Positions 31,584 through 41,960 of a stretch of 64,000 nt of DNA are shown one piece after another. The notes below the pieces were generated by a model. That model saw only the letters and a program-made list of their open reading frames with translations. It was not told the DNA's origin and did not search any database. The first letter of the stretch is position 1. Every line of letters begins with the position of its first letter. The stretch is from Sepioteuthis lessoniana. Taxonomy: Eukaryota > Mollusca > Cephalopoda > Myopsida > Loliginidae. The stretch covers positions 91,970,836 through 92,034,835 of the forward strand of contig OY757915.1 in NCBI GenBank assembly GCA_963585895.1, in the 5' to 3' direction. The position numbers and the translations under genes are program-made.

Positions 31584-31695
31584 TTTGGTGGTGTAACGGT
31601 TAGCAAGCTAGACGAGCAAACCTACACAAGTGAGTTCGAGTCTCATTAGGCGCCCCATTCATTCGGCCTTGTGCCACATCGAAGCAAAGAGCTTT
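31584..31695 (+). repeat. SINE-D tRNA-derived copy
   Basis: GGTGGTGTAACGGTTAGCAA (A-box region) and GTGAGTTCGAGTCTC (B-box region), then AGGCGCCCCATTCATTCGGC. Matches the minus copy at 9809-9905. Confidence 0.65.
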
Positions 31696-31699
31696 GTAA

Positions 31700-32163
31700 A
31701 TTACTTTATCATTATCATCTTCATCATCGTCGTGCTAATCACATTGAAATCCCCGATTCTCTCTATCTCTCTCTTTCTTTCTTTCTTTCTCTCTCTCTCT
31801 CTCCATATCGTCCATATCTCCTGACAGGTTCTCTAGACTGCACCCAGTGTCCGCACCGAGCTGATGTATGTAAATTCTTACTAATCTACTAATACTTGTG
31901 CGTCCTTGTATCGGAGTCCATCAGAGAACGTCATTTTTTTCTCATCCTAACTTCTGCAGCTGTGGGTCACGTGTCTTATACAGAAAATTTGGGAGTTGCG
32001 AGGTAGGTGGCCGTAAGGATGCTGTTTAATGTGGTGTTGTTTAAAAATACATGTAGCATTCTTATCTCATTCCCAGGGAGCGTTTTCCCCTTGCGTTTCG
32101 TTAGTCTTTAATTTATACATCCATGCGACTGTACCGACACAGACATGGCACGGAAGAAATCGG
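31700..32163 (-). mobile_element. LINE-alpha 3' fragment, strongly decayed
   Basis: The order of blocks still follows LINE-alpha (TCATCATCGTCGTGCTAA 3' end; CTGACAGGTTCTCTAGACTG; GTAGGTGGCCGTAAGG; ATCCATGCGACTGTACCGAC), but with many substitutions and a (CTTT)n insertion near 31763-31800. Confidence 0.75.
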
Positions 32164-32248
32164 GTTATATATATATATATATATAGACAAATGATACATC
32201 ATTAAGGTGTATCGAAAGCGGACTTGAAAGCGTTGTCGTGGTAAGACC

Positions 32249-32299
<51 letters not shown>

Positions 32300-32302
32300 T
32301 TG
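32164..32302. repeat. (TA)n and (CA)n(TA)n microsatellites
   Basis: (TA)n at 32166-32186 and (CA)n(TA)n at 32250-32300. Confidence 0.95.
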
Positions 32303-32463
32303 ATCTTTTTGATCTTCTTTTTTCTCGGTAAAACCAAGGTAGCAAATTCTGCAATTTTGTTTGATTCTGTTCGCAAGTATCAAGCACATTAAAAATATTT
32401 TATTATTCTGAGATTTACTCTTTTCTGTTTAGTTTCCAAGAGTCAATTTCTTTTGACAAAAAA

Positions 32464-32464
32464 G

Positions 32465-32495
<31 letters not shown>

Positions 32496-32496
32496 T
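32464..32496. repeat. (TA)n microsatellite
   Basis: About 15 TA units. Confidence 0.95.
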
Positions 32497-32516
32497 ATAA
32501 AATGTGATAGCGAACG

Positions 32517-32722
32517 GTCTTAACTACCCTGTCAGCTGGAGCAATAGAATACACCACCATTTGCTCTTCGTCTGGGTGGTAGCCCTTAACAACGTTTGTC
32601 CTCAGTATAACTCTAAACTGCGTCTGATAGTAAGGCTCCAATCCCGAAAATATAAGCAATGTGGAGTACCCTTTCATAGCCATTACACCGTGGCTCTATT
32701 TATTGGATCAACTAGAACTGTT
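32517..32722 (+). repeat. LR head fragment, diverged
   Basis: CCCTGTCAGCTGGAGCAATA then GAATACACC, GTGGAGTACCCTTTCAT and GGATCAACTAGAACTG. The tail is absent. Confidence 0.6.
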
Positions 32723-32739
32723 CATTCTTTTACAAAGGA

Positions 32740-32770
<31 letters not shown>

Positions 32771-32978
32771 TTTGAAACCATGCTGCTGTGTGCAAATTAT
32801 TTGTATTGCATAGGAATACTTGATAAAAAGAATTACTAATATTAAACAGCTATACTTGTGTAACATAGCCAGGTATCCGGATATGCGAAAAGTACATAGA
32901 ATGCTCATGACATATATACATAGGACATAGGAATCCCGAAAAAAGGAAAAACACGTAACGACTTCTTAATATTAAAGA

Positions 32979-33171
32979 GTGTCTTTATCGATGAGGATTA
33001 TAGCGTTTGCTTTTAAATGGGTTTCTATAAATAGTGTCAGTAGCAAAAGACATTTAAGTACATTAGCACTGGTTTGAAAATTAATTCTATTAAGTGTCGG
33101 TTGTATGTTTCTAATATGTAGTGCTTCGAGAATCTGTAGTAATCTGCTATAATCCTCAACGGTAAAGACGC
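32979..33171. repeat. MITE-5, foldback element with 26-bp TIRs
   Basis: GTGTCTTTATCGATGAGGAT..AGC (32979-33004) is inverted as GCTATAATCCTCAACGGTAA..GAC (33146-33171). The interior matches block B at 10.3-10.5 kb. No transposase. Confidence 0.7.
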
Positions 33172-33184
33172 TTTTACATAGTAG

Positions 33185-33395
33185 TAATATGCAGAAACAA
33201 AAGTTACATCACTTTTGTCATAGATCCTCCCCTGATCATGGCCCAAAGTCGGGCAGAAAGTACTAGGGATACATACAACTATGGACAATACATAAATCAA
33301 TTCCCGCCGAATACGATAAAGGCAATATGTAGACAGAAAATGTCTATTATGTTTAATGAAATTTGTATTAACGAAGAAATGCAGCCAAAATATAC

Positions 33396-33400
<5 letters not shown>
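33185..33400 (-). repeat. Block-A repeat copy
   Basis: Reverse complement of 10065-10300 (shared CTAGTACTTTCTGCCC, AAAAGTGATGTAACTTTTGT). Followed by (TA)n at 33400-33426. Confidence 0.65.
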
Positions 33401-33426
<26 letters not shown>

Positions 33427-33427
<1 letters not shown>

Positions 33428-33480
33428 GTAAAATGGATTTGACATTAAATAACCACAACTGTTAATACGCTCTGAAACAC
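33427..33480 (+). repeat. LR tail fragment after (TA)n
   Basis: ATGGATTTGACATTAAATAA then GTTAATACG; strongly diverged. Confidence 0.55.
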
Positions 33481-34004
33481 CAAAAGCCAACAGTTTTATG
33501 ACAATACTTAACAATAGAAACAATTGATGATATCAAGGGTTTTCGATACTTATTCGTCTGTGATAATACTGCTAACTCTGATACAAGTGACTTGTCGTAA
33601 CTAGTCAAGTTTTATTAGTTATAATGATGAAAGGGGATTTAAAAAAGAAAGACTGGTATAAAAGAGCTTCCGAACCAGCAGAAAAAGGAAATATTAAACG
33701 AAGAAGAAGAAAAAAAGAAATAAAAAAGAAAAAGAGCCCAAAAAGAAAGAATGAATGCATGAGGGACTGAGTCAGGAGTTGACTGGGATGAAGAGTTCTT
33801 AAAGAAAGAGAAAAGAAGACTAAATCAGTTAATACTAAGAAATCATTTCGGGTTAAAAAGGTGAGGGATTTTTGTTGATTTCTTTAAAAAAATTTTGATT
33901 GACAAAGATAATTCTTTGTCTTGATTGCCTTGTTTCTGCTTCTTCCCCTTACTTTTTTTCTATTACATCTAAAGGAATCTTTGAAAATCAAGATTTAAAT
34001 GGTG

Positions 34005-34060
34005 ATGCAAAGATGGCGAATGACTCATCAGACCATTTGTATTAATACGCATGCGCAGAG
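34005..34060. promoter_or_regulatory. Cluster of YY1-, AP-1- and NRF1-like motifs
   Basis: AAGATGGCG (34010-34018), TGACTCA (34021-34027) and the NRF1-type palindrome CGCATGCGCA (34049-34058) lie within 50 bp of AT-rich sequence. No transcription unit could be attached to them. Confidence 0.3.
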
Positions 34061-34301
34061 TGTATATGATTTTGTATCCTGCTCACGATTATAATTTTGG
34101 TAATATAAAATTTATTTCGTACCTTTAATAAGTGATCATGTCAACATAATTGAATTATAGAAGAGGCAATAAAGAAAAAAATTCCGTTCAACCATTTCCT
34201 AAATATTAAGAGGTTAACATAAAAGTCTCCACCATTTTGTTTTAATGAAAATCACTTTTCATGAATTTTTGTAATCTTAATCTATGTTTCATATAAGCTG
34301 T

Positions 34302-34623
34302 ATATTCATCCATTAATGGATATGTGCACGTGGTGTAATCGTTATCATCGTAGGAAATGAACACGGCGACTCGAGTTCAAATCCTGGACGAGAATGATCG
34401 CATTTCACATAGCATTAATACCCTTGGGAAAAGTATGAATCCAATCATTCTCCCTCCCTATGGGTAAATAGTAGGACAGGCTGGGTTCTTCAGCCTTGGT
34501 GAGGCAACTAGTCTAGGAGAAGAAAAACTCTGAATTGAAACCTGTTAAACTCCGCTTAAAAGTTGACATTGTGTCATACCCTGCCCGAGCGGAGGGGTTG
34601 GGTAAATAGGATATTCAGCCATT
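34302..34623 (+). mobile_element. SINE-B copy with probable TSD
   Basis: Body 34323-34610: GTGCACGTGGTGTAATCG, GAGTTCAAATCCTGGACG, then the complete B body to GAGGGGTTGGGTAAATAGG. Flanked by ATATTCATCCATT (34302-34314) and ATATTCAGCCATT (34611-34623), a one-mismatch direct repeat. Confidence 0.88.
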
Positions 34624-34674
34624 GAAAACATTTTCTTTTTTTTTTTTATCCGATAGTTTGTTTGATGTTTGTAT

Positions 34675-34924
34675 TAACCCAACCCCTCGACCATTCGCAG
34701 GTTGACACGAGGTCAATTTCTAAGCAAAGTAAATCTGGTTTGAATTTAGCGTTTTCTTTCTCTTAGACTAGTTGCCAAACCAAAGCTAAAAATCAAATCT
34801 TCCCTACTAGTTACCGATAACTGAAAGGAGAAGTGTTCAGACCTTTCTTGTGAGCATTAGCGTGGAATGAAAACCAAAGAGCCTCGTCTAGGATTTGAAC
34901 TCAGTTCTCTGATTTAATTTTTAA
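34675..34924 (-). repeat. SINE-B copy
   Basis: Terminus AACCCAACCCCTCG at the left, body complement, and B-box complement GGATTTGAACTC at about 34891. The 5' half of the tRNA head is missing where SINE-A begins. Confidence 0.75.
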
Positions 34925-35170
34925 GGGGATATCCTCGTGGTGTTATGGTTAAAGCGATGGACTGCGGAATCGTTGGACGCGAGTTCATACACCAGTCGTG
35001 CTATTACGTTCTCTTTCAGGCAAATACCCTTGGGAAAGGTATGAACCCCCTTATCCTCCCAGCTATGGGTTAAATAGTACCATTACTGTTCTTCCTGGGG
35101 AATAGCTTTGGCATTAAATAACCTACAAAGATTGATATGCCATTAAACAAAGAAACCAAACCAAACCAAT
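34925..35170 (+). repeat. SINE-A copy
   Basis: CCTCGTGGTGTTATGG, AAAGCGATGGACTGCGGAAT, AATACCCTTGGGAAAGG, CAGCTATGGGTTAAATAG, tail GGCATTAAATAACCTAC..GATATGCCATTAAAC, (CCAA)n. Confidence 0.88.
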
Positions 35171-35276
35171 CAATTTCCAAAGATGATTACCCTTACCCTA
35201 ACTGCTCCTCCAGTGAAATATTCCATGGTGTGAACTTAGAATCGTTCTCAAGAAAAAATGTTCCCTTGAAAATATA

Positions 35277-35440
35277 GTTGACAACCAGAAAGCTGGACAA
35301 CAACTATGGAAGGCAGTAATTACTGGGTATACGGTTACAAGACTCAGCATTCATATCCGAGGTCGCGGTAAATCACCTGAAGAAGGCCAGGGGTGAAATT
35401 TGGCCGAAACGTAGTGAAAGAAGAAACAACACACAAAAAA
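35277..35440 (+). repeat. SINE-C tail copy with CTGAAGA/GGCCGAAAC hairpin
   Basis: Contains CACCTGAAGAAGGCCAG and TTTGGCCGAAACG, able to form a GGCCA/UGGCC hairpin. The same module ends SINE-C at 38158-38200. Confidence 0.5.
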
Positions 35441-35715
35441 AAACCTACCAAGATGAGGACAAAAAGTCAGCGATAAATAAAAAATTAATTCTCACAACCA
35501 AAAAGCAGTTTTTGAAAAAAAAAAAAAAAAAAAAAAAAAAAACCGTACGATGAACTTTTGATGAAAACTTTGTGGATTCTTCTTGCGTCACATTTGCTCC
35601 AGCAATCTTGAAAATATTTTCTTTTTTCAGAACACCATTAAAACAAACCACTTTTTCTTCATAACTTTGCGATAATACTGCCTCAACGTTCTCGTTTGCT
35701 ATGCTTTGCTTTCCT

Positions 35716-36505
35716 TTGGTTGGTTGGTTGGTTTTACGGCGTATCAACTCTTTTCGGGTCATTTAACCTCAAATTAAGCCATTTTGATAAAAGTTTCAAA
35801 CAATTCAGTATAGTATAAGTATAGTTATTTTGTTTACACACAGTTAAGTGTCAAAACATTTCTTTTTCAAACAATTCACTTTAGCTTAAGCCCGCACTTT
35901 AAACACATATTTAAATGTAAAAGTTTCAAACAATTCAGTATAGTATAAGTATAGTTATTTTGTTTACACACAGTTAAGTGTCAAAACATTTCTTTTTCAA
36001 ACAATTCACTTTAGCTTAAGCCCGCACTTTAAACACATACTTAAATGTAAAAACTTCATATTAAATTATTCAGTGGGGTGTCTCCGTTTTGTAATAATTA
36101 AAGCGCTGGACTGTAAAAACGTAGTACACCCTGTAAGACTAACAATTCAATTTAGGTAGAAAGTTAAAGAGTTTCAAGTATTGCTAATCAAAACTAATAA
36201 CTAATAGCACACAGTTAAATGGATTCAAGTATTTTCAATGTAACATAAGTCATTAGTTTGATAGAGTTTGAATGTTCAGGCAGTTTCATATGACTCATAA
36301 ATCAAACCTTGTCAGGTGTTACCACTCAAGGCCAAAGTAGACCTCAGAGTAATTGCAATGAAGAGATACACCACAGTTCCCAAAGCTCCTGGGATTGGGC
36401 TTCGCCATCTGATGGCTTAATGTCATATCCAGGACACTCGTTGGGCAGGAGTATCTTACCCTCTGCAGAGATGCAGTCAGTCGATTCTACAGCTCTAGAT
36501 GTCAA
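35716..36505 (-). repeat. LR element with recent 130-bp tandem duplication
   Basis: Tail at 35718-35775 and head remnants at about 36440-36500. Two adjacent 130-bp units (about 35790-35919 and 35920-36049) are almost identical. A partial SINE-A head (GGGGTGTCTCCGTTTTGTAA, AAAGCGCTGGACTG) is embedded at 36070-36130. Confidence 0.8.
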
Positions 36506-36864
36506 ATCTTCAAGGTTCTGGCATTTTATAACAAATGAATGTTTATAAATAAGATATTATTCATTTTATTGATTTACGCCCCCCACCCCAATTTTCAACC
36601 ACCCCACATGTATGAAAATGTCAAAGGTTTATCTAGGTTTATTGAATGATAGATTTTAGGTTAATGGCGGAGAGGTTCAACGACTATTGCAATACTACCA
36701 ACACTTGTTTTCGAAATTGTGGATAAAATAAAATAAAAACAAAGGAGGAATTAGTTTCGTCTACTAAAAACTTAAGAGCTAGACACCTTTTAAGGTAACA
36801 AATCTAACATCGTCGTTGTTTAAAAAAAAAACAAGACGCTGCATGATCTTTCTGAAAATATAAA

Positions 36865-36865
<1 letters not shown>

Positions 36866-36899
<34 letters not shown>

Positions 36900-36932
36900 A
36901 TATATATCCCATGCAAAAATAAGATAAAAGTA

Positions 36933-36978
<46 letters not shown>
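36866..36978. repeat. (CA)n/(TA)n microsatellites
   Basis: Two TA tracts (about 36878-36907 and 36935-36977) with a short (CA)n before the first. Confidence 0.95.
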
Positions 36979-37094
36979 TAATTTTAGGTAAAAATAATCC
37001 ACATGATGTTGATATCGAAGAACCTTTAATATCTTAGCCGCCAGTCTGTAACTTCAACCATACACTGAAAGTGTTGCTCGGTACATGATATACA

Positions 37095-37570
37095 ATGGCA
37101 GCCGAACGCGTGGAAAAAACTAATGAAACATTTCTTTAAAATTGCGTCAAGTCGGAAGTGATGAAAAAAGGTAAGAAGAACGAGTTATTAAACCACGTGA
37201 AGACATCGTTTGATAACGCGTCTCTTATTCAAGTGTCACTGTTGTCAGAAACAGTGTTTCAAGTGAACTCGAAGAAAATAAAGAAGAAAAAAGAGAAAGT
37301 AGGAAAAGAAAAAAATAACTTTTTTCCCCACAATTCTATATTGTATGAAGAATAAAAGAAATAAATTAATCAGAATCATCTCGTGCGAAGACGCATTCAC
37401 AAACTCTTTAAAACTGGCATTGACTAAGCTTAGTTCAGCCCACATACAATATTGCTCAAAAGTATTTGAACAAACTGAAGATTTGTTTCCTATTGCTTGG
37501 TTGAGAACATTACGCAAGAAGGAGCAAAAATTTTATTGCAATCAATATAACAAGGAACATATTTAGTCAC
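37095..37570 (+). other. Possible decayed coding sequence
   Basis: Short plus frames follow one another: MAAERVEKTNETFL (37096-37137, stop), a Lys-rich frame 37158-37355 (NHVKTSFDNASLIQVSLLSE), and 37345-37566 (EDAFTNSLKLALTKLSSAH, QTEDLFPIAWLRTLR). The residue mix is protein-like and the region lacks recognisable repeats, so a decayed gene or retrocopy is possible. No family was recognised. Confidence 0.25.
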
Positions 37571-37677
37571 CTGTTCAATCTCTGCAAAAGGAATTTATAA
37601 CAGAATTAATTTGCTAGATGTTTAATGAAAAAAAATTTCGTTTCCTTTTCCAACTAAAATCATGTTCATAACCGATC

Positions 37678-37911
37678 ATGGAGATTTTGCTATTTAGAAG
37701 ATTTTCAAAATCGTTGAAGCTAATATGGGTTCTTCGCTCTGCTCAAACTCGTAAAAGATATATTGTCAATTTTTACCTCGTTCAAATACTTATGATTTGG
37801 CTCCAAATTATCGAGACGTTAATTAAGATTAAAACACATACTTTCTTCATGAATGGTATGAAGAAGCCAATGCATCGTTTGAAATATTATGTAACATTAA
37901 AGCAATTGTAG
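37678..37911 (+). other. Unrecognised 77-residue open frame
   Basis: Basic, hydrophobic residue mix (RRFSKSLKLIWVLRSAQTRK). It may belong with the preceding decayed frames. No motif or start context supports translation. Confidence 0.15.
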
Positions 37912-37961
37912 CATTTTTAGTCATGTAAGAACATCAAGTTTATAAGTCCCAAAAATTCACT

Positions 37962-38215
37962 CTAACCAGTCCAGCAGTTACAGGCGTTAGTTCCCTAAGG
38001 TGATAATCATCAGGAGGTTGCAGGTTCAATACTGACTGCAGTCGAATAACAATAAAGGAATTGTTAACACTTGCACCCAGTTATGGTTATCAGAACTGGT
38101 GACACCCAGTGGATCTAATAAAGGACGTAGTTGCGAGTAGGTTACCGAGTTCAGTAACCACCTGAAGAAGGCCGGAAGACATATCGGCCGAAACATTGTG
38201 GAAATAACAATAAAG
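37962..38215 (+). repeat. SINE-C, tRNA-derived, with CTGAAGA/GGCCGAAAC tail
   Basis: tRNA-like head: CAGTTACAGGCGTTAG, TAATCATCAGGAGGTTGC, B-box-like AGGTTCAATACTG. The body ends CACCTGAAGAAGGCCGG..TCGGCCGAAACATTG, a 5-bp hairpin. The minus frame 38026-38238 is spurious. Confidence 0.6.
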
Positions 38216-38454
38216 ACGAAGACAATGATAAAAAACATTAAATGATGTCTGTGCTGGAAAATAAATTTTACATTCTTGCAGAGAATGTATTTACTTCAGT
38301 TTGATATATATTCCATTATTCGATCTGTTTATTTTAAAAGAACCGAGTTCTAATTATTCAATCGATCAGCATATGCATTCGCAAAAATTAAGCACTTCAA
38401 GTAGCTGATAACTTTTATGTAGAAAATTATACGAATAAAATTCCGTTGCTTACA

Positions 38455-38612
38455 CTGAGAATGACGATGGTTCAATTGTAAGAAGTCCGATTGGCGTAAA
38501 GTCAGCCGGGTTTCGATACCAGTTTGAACCATCTCACAGGTCTAGCCATACTGAAGAGTAGTGATACAAAGAAATAGTCTGCCTCTGTATGTATATATAT
38601 ATATATATATCA
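38455..38612 (+). mobile_element. SINE-H copy: tRNA-like head, decayed hammerhead, (TA)n tail
   Basis: Head with GATTGGCGTAAAGTCAGCC and B-box GGGTTTCGATACC (38508-38520). Then GTCTAGCCATA and a hammerhead remnant: CUGAAGA 38551-38557, stem II region GUAGUGAUACAAA (two pairs lost), GAAAUAGUC 38571-38579. (TA)n follows 15 nt later. Block order is the same as in the minus-strand copies at 42.6-43.6 kb. Confidence 0.6.
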
Positions 38613-39507
38613 TGTCGGTATGAATGTTAAGTACGAATTTAGAGTACCAATTTGTCAAGAAAAAAATTATGCCGATGGAAATATTTAGTCATTTTCATAA
38701 CCTCCAATCTTCCAAGAAACTAATTTCATCAGTCAAATCTTAGAGATACCTGGCTTATGGAATTCTCTAGTTTTTGATTCAAAATCTGAAACCAAATCAT
38801 GTTCAACCTAAGACCATCCAAATGATAAACAATTGATAATTAGAAGTAACAATGTCTGGATAATATAGAGTAGAAAGAAAATCTTTTCTTCCAAGGTCTT
38901 CGAAGAAATCTATGTTCAATTGAATTGTGTAAGAATTCGAGATATAGGAAGGTTCCTTTTCTCTTGATGACGAATGGCTTCCTTTCTCTTAATAATGGCG
39001 GGACGTTTTTTTTTTTTGTCAGAAGCTGATATCAAACAATGATTGAAGTAGGGATTTAAGTTGATAGATTATTGTCAAACAGTTCATAATAAATTATTCC
39101 TTGTACAACCTACTATGCACTCTATAAGATCTTCTTTGGATGAAGTCCATCTCTCCGTTGTGAAGCAGATCTGTTTAACAGCGTTTAACGTCATGAAAAA
39201 GGAATCACTTCACATTACCTGGAACAAACCTGTTAAAAAAAGGTACCCAACAGTGTCATGTAAGTAATAGTTCACAAGCGATGCATTGTTGCCGATTCTC
39301 TGGAAACCTGTTTTACAAAAAGAGTCAAACATGCCTAATGTGTTCTTTAGTTAGGACGGACATTAGGCTGAACACCGATGAAGATTACATATATTCTTAT
39401 TGAATAGAAAACGATAAAAAATTATTGTATCATTAAAAGAAAAGGCAATACTCTAATAAATGTCTAAAATATTAATCTAGAAAATCAGACATTATATTCA
39501 CTACGAC

Positions 39508-39540
<33 letters not shown>
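39508..39540. repeat. (TA)n microsatellite
   Basis: About 15 TA units. The 38613-39507 interval before it shows no recognisable gene or repeat. Confidence 0.95.
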
Positions 39541-39542
<2 letters not shown>

Positions 39543-39702
39543 AAGAGGAAAAAGAATATAAAATTACTGTAATGTGTGATATAGCTCGCACAATGCAAAA
39601 AATAACTCGATGGCGGATAAACGGAAGTGAGAAGGGGAAAATAAGAGAAAAAAAAATTTGGCAATTACAAAATGATATATCAAAAAATTTGTCCCAGGAT
39701 TT

Positions 39703-39925
39703 GATTTGGTTTCTTTGTTTAATGGTATATCAACCTTCGTGGATTATTTAATGCCAAAGTGATCCCTGTAAAAGAACTGTAGAGATACTGTTTAACCAAT
39801 AATTGGGATGAGAAGGCAATTCTTACCATTCCCAGGGTACGTATACGTCATAATATGACTAGAGTTCGAACTAGCTTTCAACGAAGTTGCAGTCCAGTCA
39901 CTACGCCAAAGAGACTTTTCCCGTA
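39703..39925 (-). repeat. SINE-A copy
   Basis: Complement of the shared tail at 39715-39757 (GTATATCAACCTTCG on plus). Body and a diverged tRNA-like head (AGTTCGAACTAGC complement) at the right. Confidence 0.75.
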
Positions 39926-40362
39926 GGATATGCAATTGGTTCTACCAACTGCACTGAATTGCTGTATCAGGTCAAGAATTTTCAAGACGATTTGCAAGAA
40001 GGCAAGTCTTCACTTATATTTGAATGGAAATAATACTATGAGAAATTGTTTGAGACAGATTTCACAGCAGTGAAGAATTCTTTTGATATACTGCGAAAAA
40101 TGGCGATGGGGGGAGCTTTTTATCCTCTTTGTTACCCTACTTTCATGTTTGCATTTATAGTTAGATCTTTTTTTCATATAGATTGTATTAAACACGGGTA
40201 AATCAGTTACGTTTTTTAAATTAATATTCAATTAATCTATTTAGAGGTGAATGGAAATTGAATTTGGTGACAAGGAGCGGTGGATGAGCATCAAGTAAAA
40301 AATTGAGACACTCTGTTTTCGTCTTTCATATTCTAGTTTTATCTTACACAGTCTAACAATGC
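39926..40362. other. Unassigned spacer
   Basis: No gene or recognised repeat. The minus frames here lack motifs. Confidence 0.4.
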
Positions 40363-40692
40363 CCAGTCGGACGGTGGTAGGGACTGTAGAATACACCGAC
40401 TGCTTCTCTGTAGATGGGTAAGACTCCCCAACCCCGACGAGTGTCCTGAATATCACTCTAAACAACCTGATGGTGAAGTTCCAGTAATGCTGGAGCTTTG
40501 TGGAATGCCGAGTACCACTTTATTCCCAGATTCCCTCTGGCCCAGAGTGATTGCACCTGGTAGGGTCTTATCTATTGGTCAAATAGAATTAAACTGTGTA
40601 CTTAAACGAAACTGAACTTTTTGAAATAGAACTGTTTATATGAATAAAAATGGATTTGGAATTAAATAACCTACAAAAGTTGATATGTCATA
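40363..40692 (+). repeat. LR element copy, few subrepeats
   Basis: Head GCCCAGTCGGACGGTGG, GTAGATGGGTAAGACTCCCC, GTGTCCTGAATATCACTC, then one subrepeat and the tail GGAATTAAATAACCTAC. Compact form of about 330 bp. Confidence 0.82.
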
Positions 40693-40721
40693 AGCCTCCT
40701 ACAAAAAGACACAGTCTAACA

Positions 40722-40760
40722 CGCGCGTGCACACACACACACACACACACACACACCTGA
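40722..40760. repeat. (CA)n microsatellite
   Basis: CGCGCGTG followed by about 14 CA units. Confidence 0.95.
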
Positions 40761-41271
40761 AATCAGTGGATGATTTTTCCAATGGAGATATTGAATACAA
40801 AATGACGAACCGTAAAATGAGGAGTACAAATACCTGGAACTGAGGAAAGGAAATGTAGGGTAGGAGAAGTATTTGTCCGTGGTCATTATTTGGTCAGTGT
40901 CTGCTCGGACTTGGCCTGTGTCCGCCTTGGATCTTGTTTGCCAATTCTTTCTCTATCGTTCAATTGGTGTGGGTTGTCGGTTGGTCGAGATTACTGGTGG
41001 CAAGTTTAAAGTTGGAAAGATTCAAAAGGCAAGGAAACGAGCCGCACTGATGTTAATACAGGTTCGAGGAAACAGTTAGGATGTGCTGATAAAGGAATGA
41101 ATGAAGGAAGGAAGCGAAAGAATAGAAAGAATAAATGATCATGAATGAAAAACCGAATGAATAAAAGACGAGAAGTTAAACGGAAGAAATTAACCAATTA
41201 GATATGAAAGACGCAGAAATAAAGAAAAATAAAGAAGTGGGGAAAGAGGAAAAAAGCAGGAATGATTTCAT

Positions 41272-41400
41272 TGATTGATTGATTTTAAGAGCATATCAAC
41301 CGGTTTAGGGTTATTTTAATTCAAGAAGTTAGAAAATCGCGTTCATTATTTGTTCACATTTTATTTATTATATAATTGTTTTTTTTAGGGTTTAAAAATT
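41272..41400 (-). repeat. LR tail fragment, variant
   Basis: GAGCATATCAACCGGTTTAG on plus, related to 44245-44300 (GGCATGTCAATCTATCC). Together these define a variant subfamily with TTAGAAAATCGCGTT/TTATGGAATCACGTT. Confidence 0.5.
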
Positions 41401-41474
41401 TTTTTTTGTATCATGTTATGCCGAGAATGAGACAATGAACGAAATAAAGTCAAACTTGAAGAAAAAATATTTTA

Positions 41475-41928
41475 TTTCTCGTTCTTCTTTTCTTTCTTTT
41501 TTTCTTTCTTTCTTTCTTTCTTTCTTACGTTTACATTATCTTTTCTCTCTATCTGTCTTTCTTTCTTTCTTTCTTACGTTTACGTCGTCTTTCTTTCTTT
41601 CTTTCTTTCGTTTTCTTCATATTTTCTTTCTTTTTTCTTTCTTTCTTTCTTATGTTTACATCATCTTTTCTTTCTTTCTATCTTTCTTTCTTTCTTTCTT
41701 TCTTACGTTTACGTCGTCTTTCTTTCTTTCTTTCTTTCGTTTTCGTCATATTTTCTTTCTTTTTTCTTTCTTTCTTTCTTACGTTTACATCATCTTTTCT
41801 TTCTATCTGTCTTTCTTTCTTTCTTTCTTTCTTACGTTTACGTCGTCTTTCTTTCTTCCTTTCTTTCTTACGTTTACGTCATCTTTCTTTCTTTCTTTCT
41901 TACGTTTACGTCGTCTTTCTTTCTTTTT

Positions 41929-41960
<32 letters not shown>

